Source: Tabrizicola sp.
GTDB lineage: Bacteria > Pseudomonadota > Alphaproteobacteria > Rhodobacterales > Rhodobacteraceae
DNA length: 64,000 nt
Direction: 5' to 3'
Assembly (NCBI RefSeq): GCF_022842145.1
Contig: NZ_JALHQD010000007.1
Coordinates: 1-64,000, forward strand
Below are positions 1 through 9,136 of the stretch, piece after piece; the stretch's first letter is position 1; each line of letters begins with the position of its first letter. The translations under genes were made by a program, and so were the position numbers. Below the pieces are notes generated by a model. That model was not told the origin of the DNA and ran no database searches. It saw only the letters and a program-made list of their open reading frames with translations.

Positions 1-117
1 CAAGGATGGCGGTGGATGCAAGAAGCGTGAACAAGGCGCCTCATTCGTCGCTTGGCAATATTCCGCTTGTTGCCGCACGCCACCAATCGTGGCCCGTGTT
101 CGCGCAACTGTCTGAAG
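1..117. other. left-edge stretch with no recognisable gene
   Basis: This stretch lies downstream of the minus-strand porin and runs to the window edge. One forward frame stays open from the edge to about base 114, but its translation is rich in Cys and Lys and resembles nothing I recognise. It could be the tail of an upstream gene or plain intergenic DNA. No function is assigned. Confidence 0.3.
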
Positions 118-153
118 ACGAAAAGAAAAGAGCGGGCACAAGGCCCGCTCTTT
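118..153 (-). terminator. intrinsic terminator of the porin gene
   Basis: Bases 127-137 (aaagagcgggc) and 143-153 (gcccgctcttt) form a perfect 11-bp stem with a 5-base loop. Read on the minus strand the stem is followed by a T-rich run. It lies about 20 bases past the porin stop, so it is the expected terminator of that gene. Confidence 0.85.
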
Positions 154-175
154 CCGGTCGTCCAATCCGGATGGA

Positions 176-1108
176 TTAGAACGAGAACTTCAGGCCGACG
201 TCGGCGAAGGTGTTGTTGACACCGACGTTGTTGTTCTGACGAACGATACCGCCAGCAACGGTTGCGCCACCGCCCAGGTCGTAGGCAGCGCCGATCCCGA
301 TGTGCTGCGTGTCGGTCGAAGCGAAAGCATCCGTTCCGGCCGCGTCGAACAGGGTGTTGCCGAAGTCGGTGTAGAAGGCGGTCAGCGTGGTCGCACCAAC
401 AGCGTAGTCAACCGACAGTGCCCAGGTGGTGTCCCTGCCAGCGATGTCGCTGTCCGAGACGCGAGCCTTGACGGTCGCAGCGCCGAAGGTGGCCGAGCCG
501 CCGAGCGAGATCAGGTCTTCCGCCGCGACGGTGTCGAGCGTGAGGGGAGTAACCGCAGGATTGCCATCGGTGGTTTCGTATCCGAGAGCGACCGAGTAGG
601 CGTCCGTCGCGTACTTGACGGCGACGTTCAGCTCGCTGCCTGCGCTTTCAATCTGGCCCGCACCCAGACCGAAGGTCAGAGCGCCAGCGCTGTACTCGTA
701 GTAGGCAGCCGTCTTGGTTGTGCCGACGAAGCCGATTTCCTGCAGCGAGTCGTTCGGGCCGTAACCGACGCCCGAGACCTGGCCCACGAGAGCGTCAGCA
801 GCGCCGCCGACGTCGCCCATGGTCAGCTTGCCGAACGCGCCCGAGATGAACACGGTCGAGTCGCCGTTAGCGGTGCCGCCTTGGCCGGACTGGTCAGCGC
901 GCATCGAAGCGCCGAACGCCAGGCCGGTATCGGTTTCGCCCGAAGCGGTGAAGACGATACGAACGCGCGAGCTGAACTGAGTGGTCGAGCCGGTAGCAGT
1001 GTCGGCGTACACCAGACCCATGCGGGCCGAACCCGACAGGGCGATTTCCGCGGAGGCGGCGCCGGCAACCATAACCAGGGCGCTGGTCGCGAGAAGAATC
1101 TTTTTCAT
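176..1108 (-). CDS. outer-membrane porin
   Basis: A 310-residue porin of the Gram-negative porin family, expected to form a trimeric 16-strand beta-barrel that lets small hydrophilic solutes across the outer membrane. A clear signal peptide fills residues 1-20 and ends in AGAASA before the mature Glu. The mature chain is rich in Gly, Ala, Thr and aromatic residues in alternating strands, and it ends in LKFSF, the C-terminal Phe that marks barrel proteins for BAM assembly. The start has a purine-rich ribosome site (gaggg) a few bases upstream. The gene is monocistronic with its own terminator. Substrate specificity cannot be read from the sequence. Confidence 0.92.
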   Translation of the reverse strand: MKKILLATSALVMVAGAASAEIALSGSARMGLVYADTATGSTTQFSSRVRIVFTASGETDTGLAFGASMRADQSGQGGTANGDSTVFISGAFGKLTMGDVGGAADALVGQVSGVGYGPNDSLQEIGFVGTTKTAAYYEYSAGALTFGLGAGQIESAGSELNVAVKYATDAYSVALGYETTDGNPAVTPLTLDTVAAEDLISLGGSATFGAATVKARVSDSDIAGRDTTWALSVDYAVGATTLTAFYTDFGNTLFDAAGTDAFASTDTQHIGIGAAYDLGGGATVAGGIVRQNNNVGVNNTFADVGLKFSF

Positions 1109-1378
1109 GTTTTCCCTCTTTCTTCAAGGTAAGCCCGCCGCAGGGGAATCCGCAGGGGAATGAGCCGTATTTCACCCTTGCTGCCCACTTTTGCAACGCT
1201 CGCAAACCGTCCTCGGGAATTCGACGGAAAGTTGGTGCAGCAAAGCCACAGGTCCGGAATCCCCCAGTCATTGTCTGCGCTTCGCGCCCCTGCGCAAGCG
1301 CGCGCACGAGAAGCGAAAGCCCTTGGCACGCCTTGGGCGACAAGCTAGACAGCAGGCAAGGGTTCCAAAGGTGGCCGG

Positions 1379-1927
1379 ATGAACTTGCATCAACTTGCAC
1401 GCATGGCATTGGCGACGGGTCTGGTCGTTACTCTTTCAGCTTGCGGCGGCGGACTTGGCAGCGGCAATCTGTTCGGCAACCGGACTTCGGTCCCGTCGGA
1501 AGACCAGATGACCCGGAAAGAACGGGCCGACGCGCAGCGGGCAGCCAATGCGGCGGCGAACCCGGACCGGGAAGAGCGGGGCTCCACCGTGTGGGATCTG
1601 TTCTCGAACTCGGACGATCCGAACACCACGGTCGAGGTCAACAAGTACATCTGGCAGGCCAGCCTGGAAGTGCTGAACTTCCTGCCCATCGAATCGGTGG
1701 ACCCGTTCACCGGCGTGATCGTGACCGGGTATGGGCGGCCTCCGGGTGGGGGTCGGGCGTATCGCGCGACGATCTATGTCCAGGACCCGGCGCTGGATGC
1801 GCGGAGCCTGAAGGTCGCGCTGCAGGGGCAGGGCGGCGGTTCGGTGGCTCCGGAGACGGTGCGGGCCATCGAGGATGCGATCCTGACCCGGGCGCGGCAG
1901 CTTCGGGTGCGCGACAGCAAGCTTTAA
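1379..1927 (+). CDS. DUF3576 lipoprotein
   Basis: An 182-residue predicted lipoprotein of the DUF3576 family, which is widespread in alphaproteobacteria and has no settled function. Residues 1-22 form a signal peptide ending in a lipobox (TLSAC) with the lipidated Cys at about 22. A Gly/Asn-rich linker follows, then the conserved part with WQASLEVLNFLPIESVDPF and a C-terminal alpha/beta segment. It lies 90 bases upstream of leuS in the same direction, so it may share transcription with leuS, lptE and holA. Given lptE nearby, an envelope role is plausible, but that is inference from context only. Confidence 0.85.
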   Translation: MNLHQLARMALATGLVVTLSACGGGLGSGNLFGNRTSVPSEDQMTRKERADAQRAANAAANPDREERGSTVWDLFSNSDDPNTTVEVNKYIWQASLEVLNFLPIESVDPFTGVIVTGYGRPPGGGRAYRATIYVQDPALDARSLKVALQGQGGGSVAPETVRAIEDAILTRARQLRVRDSKL

Positions 1928-2017
1928 GCGTTCTGGTGGCCGGAAGGGCCGGGAAGGGGTGGACCTTTCCGGGCTGGCATGTGTAATTCCGCCCGGAATT
2001 CCGCATGAGGCCTCCTG

Positions 2018-4648
2018 ATGTCCCGCTATGACCCTTCGGTGATCGAACCCCAATGGCAGGATGCCTGGGACAAGGCCGGGGCCTTCACGGCGCGGCGCGA
2101 TCCGGCCAAGCCCAAGTACTATGTGCTGGAGATGTTCCCCTATCCGTCGGGGCGCATCCACATGGGGCATGTGCGCAACTACACGATGGGCGATGTGGTG
2201 GCGCGGACCAAGCTGGCGCAGGGGTTCAGCGTCCTGCACCCGATGGGCTGGGACGCCTTCGGGATGCCCGCCGAGAACGCCGCGATGGAGCGGGGCGGGC
2301 ATCCGAAGGATTGGACCTACGGCAACATCGCGGACATGAAGGCGCAGATGAAGCCCTTGGGCCTGTCGATCGACTGGTCGCGGGAACTGGCGACCTGTGA
2401 TCCGGAGTATTACGGCCAGCAGCAGGCCATGTTCATCGACATGATGGAGGCCGGGCTGGTCTACCGGAAGGCCGCCGTGGTCAACTGGGACCCGGTGGAC
2501 ATGACGGTTCTGGCCAACGAGCAGGTGATCGACGGCAAGGGCTGGCGGTCGGGCGCTGCGGTGGGACGGCGCGAGCTGACGCAGTGGTTCTTCAAGATCT
2601 CGGATTACTCGGAGGAGTTGCTGTCGGCGCTGGACGGGCTGACGAACTGGCCGGAGAAGGTGCGCCTGATGCAGGCGAACTGGATCGGCAAGTCGCGCGG
2701 CTTGCAGTTCGGGTTCCAGACGGTGGGGGCACCTGCGGGGTTCGATGTGCTGGAGGTCTACACGACCCGGCCGGATACTCTGATGGGGGCCTCCTTCGCG
2801 GCGATTTCGGCGGACCATCCGTTGGCGAAGGCGCTGGAGGGCGACCCGGCGGTGGCGGCCTTCGTCGCAGAGTGCCGAAAGGGCGGGACATCCGCCGAGG
2901 AAATCGAGACGGCGGAGAAGATCGGGTATGACACGGGCATCCGCGTCAAGCATCCTCTGGACCCGTCGTGGGAGCTGCCGGTCTGGATCGCCAACTTCAT
3001 CCTGATGGACTATGGCACCGGCGCGATCTTCGGTTGCCCGGCGCATGACCAGCGCGACTTTGATTTCGCGACCAAGTACGGGCTGCCGATCAAGCCGGTG
3101 TTCACGGCGGACGGTGCCGACGCCGCGCTGGCCGAGGCTTTCGTGCCGATGAAATCGGAGAAGGTCCACTACATCCGTGGCTTCGCCGGGGCCGAGGTGC
3201 AGACGGGGGACGACGGCGTTGCATCGGCCATCGCCCATGCCGAGGCGAACGGCTACGGCAAGGGTGTCACCAAGTTCCGCCTGCGCGACTGGGGTGTGTC
3301 GCGGCAACGCTATTGGGGCTGCCCGATTCCGGTGATCCACTGCGCGACCTGCGGGGTGGTGGCCGAGAAGAAGGAAAACCTGCCGATCGAGCTGCCCTAT
3401 GACGTCAGCTTCGATGTCCCCGGCAACCCCCTGGACCGGCATCCGACCTGGCGCGACTGCACTTGTCCGAAGTGCGGGGCCAAGGCCCGGCGCGAGACGG
3501 ACACGATGGACACCTTCGTGGATTCAAGCTGGTACTACGCCCGCTTCACCGCGCCGCGCGCCACGACCCCGACCGTGCTGGAAGACGCCGACTACTGGAT
3601 GAACGTCGACCAGTATATCGGCGGGATCGAGCATGCGATCCTGCACCTGCTGTACAGCCGCTTCTTCGCCCGGGCGATGCACAAGACCGGCCACCTGCCG
3701 CAGAAGGCCGTCGAGCCGTTCAACGCGCTTTTTACCCAAGGCATGGTCACGCATGAGATCTACCGGTCCATCGATGTGCAGGGCCGACCTGTCTATCACC
3801 TGCCCGAAGACGTGCTGCGCTTCAACATCGGGACAGAGCCGGTGGCATTCCTGCGGGCGGACCATGAAACCGACCTGTCGGAAATGAGCGAAGACCAGCT
3901 GAAAGCCAAGCTGGAAGAGGCTGCAGGGACGGCCATCGAGATCATCCCATCGGCCAAGATGTCGAAGTCGAAGAAGAACGTCGTCGACCCGATGAACATC
4001 ATCGCGGACTTCGGCGCCGACACGGCCCGCTGGTTCGTGATGTCGGACTCGCCTCCTGAACGGGACGTCGAATGGACGTCCTCGGGTGCCGAGGCGGCGT
4101 TCAAGCACCTGTCCCGCGTCTGGGCGCTGTCGTCGCGGATCGGCGACATGCCGGCGGACCACAAGGGCGAGGGCGACGATGCGCTGGCCCGGGCGACGGC
4201 CAAGGCCATCGAGGATGTGACGAAGGGGATCGAAGGCTTTGCCTTCAACAAGGCCATCGCGGGGCTTTACGCTTTCGCCAATACCATCGGGAAGGCGAAT
4301 GCCTCGACCGGGGTGATGAAAGAGGCGATCCGCACGCTGGCCAAGCTGATGTCCCCGATGACGCCGCATCTGGCCGAGGAGATTTGGGCGGCGCAGGGCG
4401 GCACCGGCCTTTGCGCGCAGGCCGCGTGGCCCAAGGCCGACCCGGCGCTGCTGGTGGACGATACCGTGGTCCTGCCGATCCAGATCAATGGCAAGCGCCG
4501 TGCGGAAATCAGCGTGCCGAAGGACCTGCCCGCGTCCGAGGTTGAAAAGCTGGCGCTCGCGGATGAGGATGTCGTCAAGTTCCTTGCCGGTCAGCCGGTG
4601 AAGAAGATCATCGTCGTCCCGGGTCGCATCATCAATGTCGTCGTCTGA
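2018..4648 (+). CDS. leuS: leucyl-tRNA synthetase
   Basis: Class I leucyl-tRNA synthetase, 876 residues, close to the usual bacterial length. It charges tRNA-Leu with leucine in the cytoplasm. The HIGH-type ATP-binding motif appears as HMGH within [13 protein letters not shown] near residue 50, and the KMSKS loop as AKMSKSKKN near residue 650. Between them lies the CP1 editing domain with TTRPDTLMG around residue 250. A zinc-type cluster (CATCG, later CPKCG) is present around 445-490. The C-terminal anticodon-binding domain ends in IINVVV. A purine-rich site precedes the ATG. The reading frame is intact. Confidence 0.98.
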   Translation: MSRYDPSVIEPQWQDAWDKAGAFTARRDPAKPKYYVLEMFPYPSGRIHMGHVRNYTMGDVVARTKLAQGFSVLHPMGWDAFGMPAENAAMERGGHPKDWTYGNIADMKAQMKPLGLSIDWSRELATCDPEYYGQQQAMFIDMMEAGLVYRKAAVVNWDPVDMTVLANEQVIDGKGWRSGAAVGRRELTQWFFKISDYSEELLSALDGLTNWPEKVRLMQANWIGKSRGLQFGFQTVGAPAGFDVLEVYTTRPDTLMGASFAAISADHPLAKALEGDPAVAAFVAECRKGGTSAEEIETAEKIGYDTGIRVKHPLDPSWELPVWIANFILMDYGTGAIFGCPAHDQRDFDFATKYGLPIKPVFTADGADAALAEAFVPMKSEKVHYIRGFAGAEVQTGDDGVASAIAHAEANGYGKGVTKFRLRDWGVSRQRYWGCPIPVIHCATCGVVAEKKENLPIELPYDVSFDVPGNPLDRHPTWRDCTCPKCGAKARRETDTMDTFVDSSWYYARFTAPRATTPTVLEDADYWMNVDQYIGGIEHAILHLLYSRFFARAMHKTGHLPQKAVEPFNALFTQGMVTHEIYRSIDVQGRPVYHLPEDVLRFNIGTEPVAFLRADHETDLSEMSEDQLKAKLEEAAGTAIEIIPSAKMSKSKKNVVDPMNIIADFGADTARWFVMSDSPPERDVEWTSSGAEAAFKHLSRVWALSSRIGDMPADHKGEGDDALARATAKAIEDVTKGIEGFAFNKAIAGLYAFANTIGKANASTGVMKEAIRTLAKLMSPMTPHLAEEIWAAQGGTGLCAQAAWPKADPALLVDDTVVLPIQINGKRRAEISVPKDLPASEVEKLALADEDVVKFLAGQPVKKIIVVPGRIINVVV

Positions 4649-4697
4649 TCGCAAGCCCTGTCGCCAAAGCCGTCTCCCGCGGGAGCAGGTCACACTG

Positions 4698-5174
4698 GTG
4701 TCGCGCCGTGCGCTTCTGCTTGCGCCGGTTCTGCTGGCGGCCTGCGGCTTTACCCCCGCTTACGGGCCGGGAGGCGGTGCGACGAAGCTGACCGGGGCGG
4801 TGCGGGTGCAGGACCCCACGGACAAGAACGGCTTCGATTTCGTCGAACGGCTGGAGGAACGGCTGGGCCGGCCCGAGGCTGCGCGGTATGACCTGGCCTA
4901 TACGATCACCACGGAGACCGTGGGGGTGGGCTTTACGGCCGACAACAAGATCACCCGCTACAACCTGAAAGGCGCGATCGACTATGCGCTGACCGACCAA
5001 GCCAGCGGGGCACGAGTGACCGGGGGGCGGGTGCAGGGCTTTACCGCCTATTCTGCCACCGGCTCGACCGTGGCGGCGCTGTCGGCCGAGGAAGACGCGG
5101 CCTTCCGGCTGATGCGCATCCTGGCCGACCAGATCGTCGCGCGGCTGATCGGCGCGGCAGACAGCCTGCCATGA
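4698..5174 (+). CDS. lptE: LPS-assembly lipoprotein LptE
   Basis: LptE is the outer-membrane lipoprotein that plugs the LptD barrel and helps insert lipopolysaccharide. A GTG start at 4698 gives a 158-residue protein beginning VSRRALLLAPVL with a lipobox LLAAC, the layout of a lipoprotein signal peptide. gggag lies about 12 bases upstream. An ATG at 4635 in the same frame would add a charged 21-residue leader and overlap leuS by 14 bases, so I prefer the GTG. The mature part begins GFTPAYGPGG, typical of the family, followed by the alternating strands and two helices expected. It overlaps holA by 4 bases (ATGA), so the two are translationally coupled. Confidence 0.88.
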   Translation: MSRRALLLAPVLLAACGFTPAYGPGGGATKLTGAVRVQDPTDKNGFDFVERLEERLGRPEAARYDLAYTITTETVGVGFTADNKITRYNLKGAIDYALTDQASGARVTGGRVQGFTAYSATGSTVAALSAEEDAAFRLMRILADQIVARLIGAADSLP

Positions 5175-6184
5175 TCCTGAAAGGGTCCGAGGCCGCCCGC
5201 TACTGCGCCAGACCCGATCCGGCGCGGGCCGGGCTGCTGATCTTTGGTGCCGATGCGATGCGGGTGGCGCTGAAACGGCAGGAGGCCATTGCGGCGCTTG
5301 TCGGTCCCGAGGGAGAGGCCGAGATGCGGCTGACCCGCATGTCAGGCGCGGACCTGCGCAAGGATGGCAGTCTTCTGCTGGACGCGATCAAGGCGGTCGG
5401 GTTCTTTCCGGGGCCGCGGGTGGCCTTTCTGGAGGAAGCGACGGACGGCCTGACCGATACGGTGGCGGTGGCGCTGAAGGAATGGAAGCCCGGCGATGCG
5501 GTGATCGTGGTCACGGCGGGCAACCTGACGGGCAAGTCGGCGCTGAAGATGCTGTTCGAGAAGCACCCCTCGGCGATCTGCATCGCGCTTTATGACGAAC
5601 CTCCGGGTCGGGAAGAGATCGAGGCGGCGCTGAAGGTGGCGGGGCTGGTCGACATCGACCGCGAGGCGATGACCGACCTGAACACTCTGGCCCGCGCGCT
5701 GGACCCCGGCGACTTCCGCCAGACGCTGGAGAAGATCGCGCTGTACAAGTATGGCGATGCCTCGCCGCTGACGCCTGCCGACGTGGCCGCGATGGCCCCG
5801 GCGACGATAGAAGCCGAGGTGGACGAGTTGATCGACGCGGTGGCCGAGGCGCGGTCTCAGGCCATCGGGCCCCTGTTCCGGCGGCTGGAGGGGCAGGGGG
5901 TCCAGCCGGTGACGATCTGCATCGGGGCCTTGCGCCACTTCCGCATCCTGCACGCGGCGGCGACCGATCCGCAGGGGCCGGGGGTGGGCATCCAGCGGGC
6001 GCGGGTGAACTTCAAGCAGAAGGACGCGATGGGGCGGCAGGCGGGGCAATGGGGCGTCCGCGCGCTGGAGACGGCGATGGCGGTGCTCTTGGAGACCGAC
6101 CTGACCCTGCGGTCCGCCAGCAAGGCCCCGGGCATGGCGCTGATGGAACGCGCGCTGATCCGCATCGCGATGACGCGGCGGTAG
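5171..6184 (+). CDS. holA: DNA polymerase III subunit delta
   Basis: The delta subunit of the clamp loader, 337 residues, close to the usual length. It opens the beta sliding clamp as part of the gamma complex. The N-terminal third has the degenerate AAA+ fold of this family (GLLIFGADAMRVALKR, then VVTAGNLTGKSALKMLFEKH) without a working Walker A. The C-terminal collar domain follows from about residue 210. The adjacency leuS-lptE-holA is the usual order in Proteobacteria and supports the call. Its ATG overlaps the lptE stop. A chain of three hairpins lies between its stop and the convergent OsmC-like gene. Confidence 0.95.
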   Translation: MILKGSEAARYCARPDPARAGLLIFGADAMRVALKRQEAIAALVGPEGEAEMRLTRMSGADLRKDGSLLLDAIKAVGFFPGPRVAFLEEATDGLTDTVAVALKEWKPGDAVIVVTAGNLTGKSALKMLFEKHPSAICIALYDEPPGREEIEAALKVAGLVDIDREAMTDLNTLARALDPGDFRQTLEKIALYKYGDASPLTPADVAAMAPATIEAEVDELIDAVAEARSQAIGPLFRRLEGQGVQPVTICIGALRHFRILHAAATDPQGPGVGIQRARVNFKQKDAMGRQAGQWGVRALETAMAVLLETDLTLRSASKAPGMALMERALIRIAMTRR

Positions 6185-6188
6185 GGGG

Positions 6189-6255
6189 CGATTTCTTTGA
6201 AGAAATCGTGTCGGAGCCTTTGAAGGCTCCGTTCCGGAGTTTTCGAAAACTCCGG
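6189..6255. repeat. chain of three perfect hairpins between convergent genes
   Basis: Three inverted repeats follow each other with almost no spacing: 6189-6208 (cgatttct / agaaatcg, 8 bp), 6212-6231 (cggagcctt / aaggctccg, 9 bp, loop tg) and 6234-6255 (ccggagttttc / gaaaactccgg, a 22-base palindrome with no spacer). They fill the gap between holA and the convergent OsmC-like gene. They may act as a bidirectional terminator or belong to a dispersed palindromic repeat family. Neither strand has a long T run. Confidence 0.8.
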
Positions 6256-6259
6256 TGCC

Positions 6260-6658
6260 TCACGCGCGGCGGATGGTTCCGGTGAGGGGCACGGCGGCGG
6301 TCAGCGTGTTGGAAATCGTGCCGTATTTCAGGATGTTGCGGTGCAAGAGGTCCATGCGCGCGTCGTTCTCGGCGGTGGTGACGGTGATCTGATACCGGAT
6401 CCCGGTCAGCTTCGGGGGTGCGTCCTGACGGTCGGCCTCAAGCGCGACGGTCATTCCGTCCAGCTGGAACTTCAGCGTCGGCAGCACGCGTTCGGCGCCT
6501 TTGATCATGCAGGCGGCCAGGGCCGACAGCAGAAGTTCCACCGGGTTCAACGCATCCTTGCGGCCCGCCATGTCGGTGCCAAGGCGGACTTCGGCGCCGT
6601 GGCTGGTCGCGAGGCTTCCGGTGGCGTCCAGGCGGCTGGCGGTGACTTCGTACTGCAT
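6260..6658 (-). CDS. OsmC-like family protein
   Basis: A 132-residue member of the OsmC/Ohr-like family, whose studied members are thiol peroxidases for organic hydroperoxides. I start it at MQYEVTASR because the fold begins there; the frame is open further upstream but that part is not family-like and overlaps the divergent GAF gene. Visible features are the central helix segment LNPVELLLSALAACMIKGAE with one Cys at about residue 50 and the C-terminal TAENDARMDLLHRNILKYGT. The second family Cys is not obvious: the helix after LHRN carries none. It may therefore be an OsmC-fold protein without classical two-Cys peroxidase chemistry. Confidence 0.85.
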   Translation of the reverse strand: MQYEVTASRLDATGSLATSHGAEVRLGTDMAGRKDALNPVELLLSALAACMIKGAERVLPTLKFQLDGMTVALEADRQDAPPKLTGIRYQITVTTAENDARMDLLHRNILKYGTISNTLTAAVPLTGTIRRA

Positions 6659-6697
6659 GGTGCCTCGCAGGTTGACAGTCGGGGTCAGGGGCGGAGA

Positions 6698-7165
6698 ATG
6701 CCTGAAACCCGGCACCCGCGCCTTGATCCGGCGCAAAGCGAGGCTTCCTTGACGGCATTCACTGATCTTCACGCCCGCTGCGCCGTGCTGGGCACGCGGC
6801 TGTTCACCGTGACGAAGCTGGACGAGGAGAAGGCGCTCTTTGCCCGCGTCTTCACCTCGCATCCGGTGGAATATCCGGTGTCGGGAACGAAACCGATGGA
6901 AAGGGACGGCTGGTACGACACCACGATCGCGGGGCGGCGGACCTTTGTGGCCAACACGCCGCCCGAGTTCGCGAAGTATTTCTTCGACCACGAGCTGATC
7001 GTGTCGCTGGGGTTGGGGTCCTGCATCAACATTCCCGTCGTGGACGGAGCCCGTGTCCTTGGCACGGTGAACATCCTGGCGGAAGCCGGACATTTCACAC
7101 CGGAAAAGCTGGACGCCTATGAGGCGCTGGTGGCCGATGCGGCACTGTCGGCGGAGCTGCGGTGA
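6698..7165 (+). CDS. GAF domain-containing protein
   Basis: A 155-residue single GAF-domain protein. The domain runs from about residue 20 to 148, with the characteristic HELIVSLGLGSCINIPVV and VLGTVNILAEAGHFTPEKLDAYEALV. GAF domains bind small ligands or redox-active groups; no output domain is attached. The ligand is unknown. The start ATG at 6698 has gcggaga just upstream and leaves a 39-base gap to the divergent OsmC-like start, so the two genes probably share a small promoter region. The stop overlaps the start of the next gene. Confidence 0.82.
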   Translation: MPETRHPRLDPAQSEASLTAFTDLHARCAVLGTRLFTVTKLDEEKALFARVFTSHPVEYPVSGTKPMERDGWYDTTIAGRRTFVANTPPEFAKYFFDHELIVSLGLGSCINIPVVDGARVLGTVNILAEAGHFTPEKLDAYEALVADAALSAELR

Positions 7166-7482
7166 TGGCGAAGGAACCTACCCCGATCGAGGCCTTCCTG
7201 GCACCGCTTGCGCGGATTGCGCGGAAGCATCGGGACATCGAGGGGCTGGTGTTCTGGGGCGGTCAGAGTTGGGACCCAAGCCCCTCCGAGGCGCTGGACG
7301 CCGAAGAGATCGCCTTTTACGCCGAGGGCTTGCTGATCGACGGGTTCAAGATGGACTGGGCCCTGGTGGCCGAGGGCGATGCGCCTGACCATCTGCGGCT
7401 TTGCTTCTGGCAGGAGGGTGAGCCGCCGCCGCCGGTGCAGCTGCCCTGGCGGGTTCTGGAACAGGGGCGCTGGGCGGGCTGA
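7162..7482 (+). CDS. small conserved-looking hypothetical protein
   Basis: A 106-residue acidic protein that I do not recognise. It begins with GTG at 7162 or ATG at 7165, both overlapping the stop of the GAF gene, which suggests translational coupling. The sequence is soluble, has no signal peptide or membrane segment, and carries a Trp-rich pattern (VFWGGQSW, MDWALVAEG, FWQEGEPPPP, LPWRVLEQGRW). Codon use matches its neighbours, which supports it as a real gene. A role linked to the GAF protein is only inference from the overlap. Confidence 0.7.
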   Translation: MMAKEPTPIEAFLAPLARIARKHRDIEGLVFWGGQSWDPSPSEALDAEEIAFYAEGLLIDGFKMDWALVAEGDAPDHLRLCFWQEGEPPPPVQLPWRVLEQGRWAG

Positions 7483-7581
7483 GGTCCGCGGCGGGCCGTT
7501 GCCGGGCGCAGGGCAGGAGTTGGCCCTTGTCCAACCGGGCGGGCTGCGCCTACGGTCTGGCGAGTTTTCGAAGGACCTCCC

Positions 7582-8595
7582 ATGCGCGTGCTGTACGACC
7601 CCGATCCCCGGACCACCGATGACATCTTCTCGCCCGACGCACTGGCGGCGTTCCGCAGCCGGTACGAGGTGACGGAGTGGCTGGGCCAGGACCGTGACGC
7701 CTTTTATGCCGAACACCTGCCGGGCACCGAGATTCTGGTCTCGCAACAGGCGATGGGCGCGGACCGGCTGACGCTGGCACCGAAGCTGCGGGCGATCTTC
7801 AACGTCGAGACGAACTTCCTGCCGAACATCGACTATGAGGAGTGCTTTCGTCGCGGCATTCCAGTTTTGGCCCCCGGCGGGGTCTTTGCCGCGCCCGTGG
7901 CCGAGATGGCGCTGGGCATGGCGCTGAGCCTGGCGCGCAATATCCACGGTGAACATGCGGCTTTCCTGCGCGGGCAGGAGAAGTGGCTTTTCGACGGCAA
8001 CCGCGACTCCGAGATGCTGGCGGGATCGACCGTGGGGATTATCGGCTTTGGCGACCTTGGGCGTGCAGTGCACCGTCTTTTGGCCCCGTTCGGGTGTCGC
8101 GTGCAGGCGCATGACCCCTGGCTACCCGCCGGTCATCTGCGGCGCCTGGGGGTGGAGCCGGTGGATTTCGACACCCTGATGGCCGAGAACCGTTTTGTCT
8201 TCGTGATGGCGGCGATCACTACGGAAAACAAGGGGTTGATCGACGCCCGCGCCCTGTCGCTGATGCAGCGGGGGGCGATGCTTCTGCTGATGTCCCGCGC
8301 GGCAGCCGTGGACTTTCCGGCCATGACCCAGGCCGCGGCCGAGGGGCGCATCCGGGTGGCGACCGATGTCTTCCCGGTCGAGCCGCTGCCACAGGACGAC
8401 CCGATCCGTCAGGTGCCAAACATGCTGTTCTCGCCGCACCGGGCCGGGGCGCTGGAGTTTGCGCTGCGGGAAATCGGAACCCGGGTCCTGGAGGATATGG
8501 ACCTGATCTCGCGCGGTCTGGCCCCGGTCGCCTGTCGCCGGGCGGAACGGGAAACCGTGGCGCGCTTCCGGTCAAAGCCGGTGGACCGGTCCTAG
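7582..8595 (+). CDS. D-isomer-specific 2-hydroxyacid dehydrogenase
   Basis: A 337-residue NAD(P)-dependent dehydrogenase of the D-2-hydroxyacid family. The Rossmann motif GIIGFGDLGRAVHRLL is near residue 155. The catalytic set is present: Arg in MSRAAAVDF, Glu in DVFPVEPLPQDDPI and His in SPHRAGALEF. The start ATG follows aaggacc. The substrate cannot be read from sequence; family members reduce glyoxylate, hydroxypyruvate or 3-phosphoglycerate-derived acids. It converges on the transporter gene with a 4-base overlap of stop codons (CTAG). Confidence 0.9.
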   Translation: MRVLYDPDPRTTDDIFSPDALAAFRSRYEVTEWLGQDRDAFYAEHLPGTEILVSQQAMGADRLTLAPKLRAIFNVETNFLPNIDYEECFRRGIPVLAPGGVFAAPVAEMALGMALSLARNIHGEHAAFLRGQEKWLFDGNRDSEMLAGSTVGIIGFGDLGRAVHRLLAPFGCRVQAHDPWLPAGHLRRLGVEPVDFDTLMAENRFVFVMAAITTENKGLIDARALSLMQRGAMLLLMSRAAAVDFPAMTQAAAEGRIRVATDVFPVEPLPQDDPIRQVPNMLFSPHRAGALEFALREIGTRVLEDMDLISRGLAPVACRRAERETVARFRSKPVDRS

Positions 8596-9026
8596 AACCG
8601 CGACAGCAGAAGGCCCGCCGCCACCAGACCTGCGGCGGCAAGGCGCGTGGGCGTCACCTCGTGCACAGCCATGCCAAGCGCCCCGGTCGCGTCGATGATC
8701 AGGGCGGCGGCCATCTGCCCCAGGATCAGCGCGGCGACCAGGGTGACGACGCCCAGCGACGCCACGCCCCAGACCGAGGCGAACACATACCAGGCACCCA
8801 GGACGCCACCAAGCAGCGTCCAGGCCGGAACCTGCGAGAGCCTCAGGAAGGCAGCGCCCTGACCCTGAACCGCGGCGAGGGCGACCAGGACAAGGAAGCC
8901 CACGCCAAACGACACGGCAGCGGCCGGGACCGTGGCACCAAGCTCGCGGGACAGGGCCGCGTTGATCGGCGCCTGGACCGAGATCGCCGCCCCGGCCAAT
9001 ACCATGACCATGATTACCCACCACAT
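8592..9026 (-). CDS. DMT-family transporter of the YdcZ/DUF606 type
   Basis: A 144-residue inner-membrane protein with about five hydrophobic helices, the half-size form of the drug/metabolite transporter superfamily known as DUF606 (YdcZ-like). The start MWWVIMVMVLAGAAISVQAPINAAL has the family's QAPINAALSRELG motif. It is transcribed divergently from the LysR regulator next door, separated by 110 bases, the arrangement of a LysR regulator and its target. The substrate is unknown. Half-size members act as homo- or heterodimers; no partner is seen nearby. Confidence 0.85.
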   Translation of the reverse strand: MWWVIMVMVLAGAAISVQAPINAALSRELGATVPAAAVSFGVGFLVLVALAAVQGQGAAFLRLSQVPAWTLLGGVLGAWYVFASVWGVASLGVVTLVAALILGQMAAALIIDATGALGMAVHEVTPTRLAAAGLVAAGLLLSRF

Positions 9027-9112
9027 GCGCGCCTCCCTTGGCTTTGGGCCATCTGACCACCCCGCTCTGCCCGCATCAACCCTTGCGCCTGGCGCGGGTT
9101 CGGGCAGATTGG

Positions 9113-9127
9113 CGATATCCCATATCG
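9113..9127. promoter_or_regulatory. 15-bp palindrome, candidate LysR operator
   Basis: cgatat-ccc-atatcg is a perfect inverted repeat ending 9 bases before the LysR-type start codon, in the 110-base gap shared with the divergent transporter gene. The position fits an autoregulatory operator that also controls the transporter. It is not an exact T-N11-A LysR box, so the assignment is tentative. Confidence 0.45.
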
Positions 9128-9136
9128 GCGGTTCCG

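Noticed and set aside
1928-2017. Terminator between the DUF3576 gene and leuS
   Set aside because: The complementary stretches around ccgggaagg and cctttccggg are imperfect and no T run follows.
1436-3442. Open frame of 668 codons on the minus strand opposite leuS
   Set aside because: It is a shadow of high third-position GC in leuS: Arg/His/Pro-rich, no domain, and leuS has every family motif.
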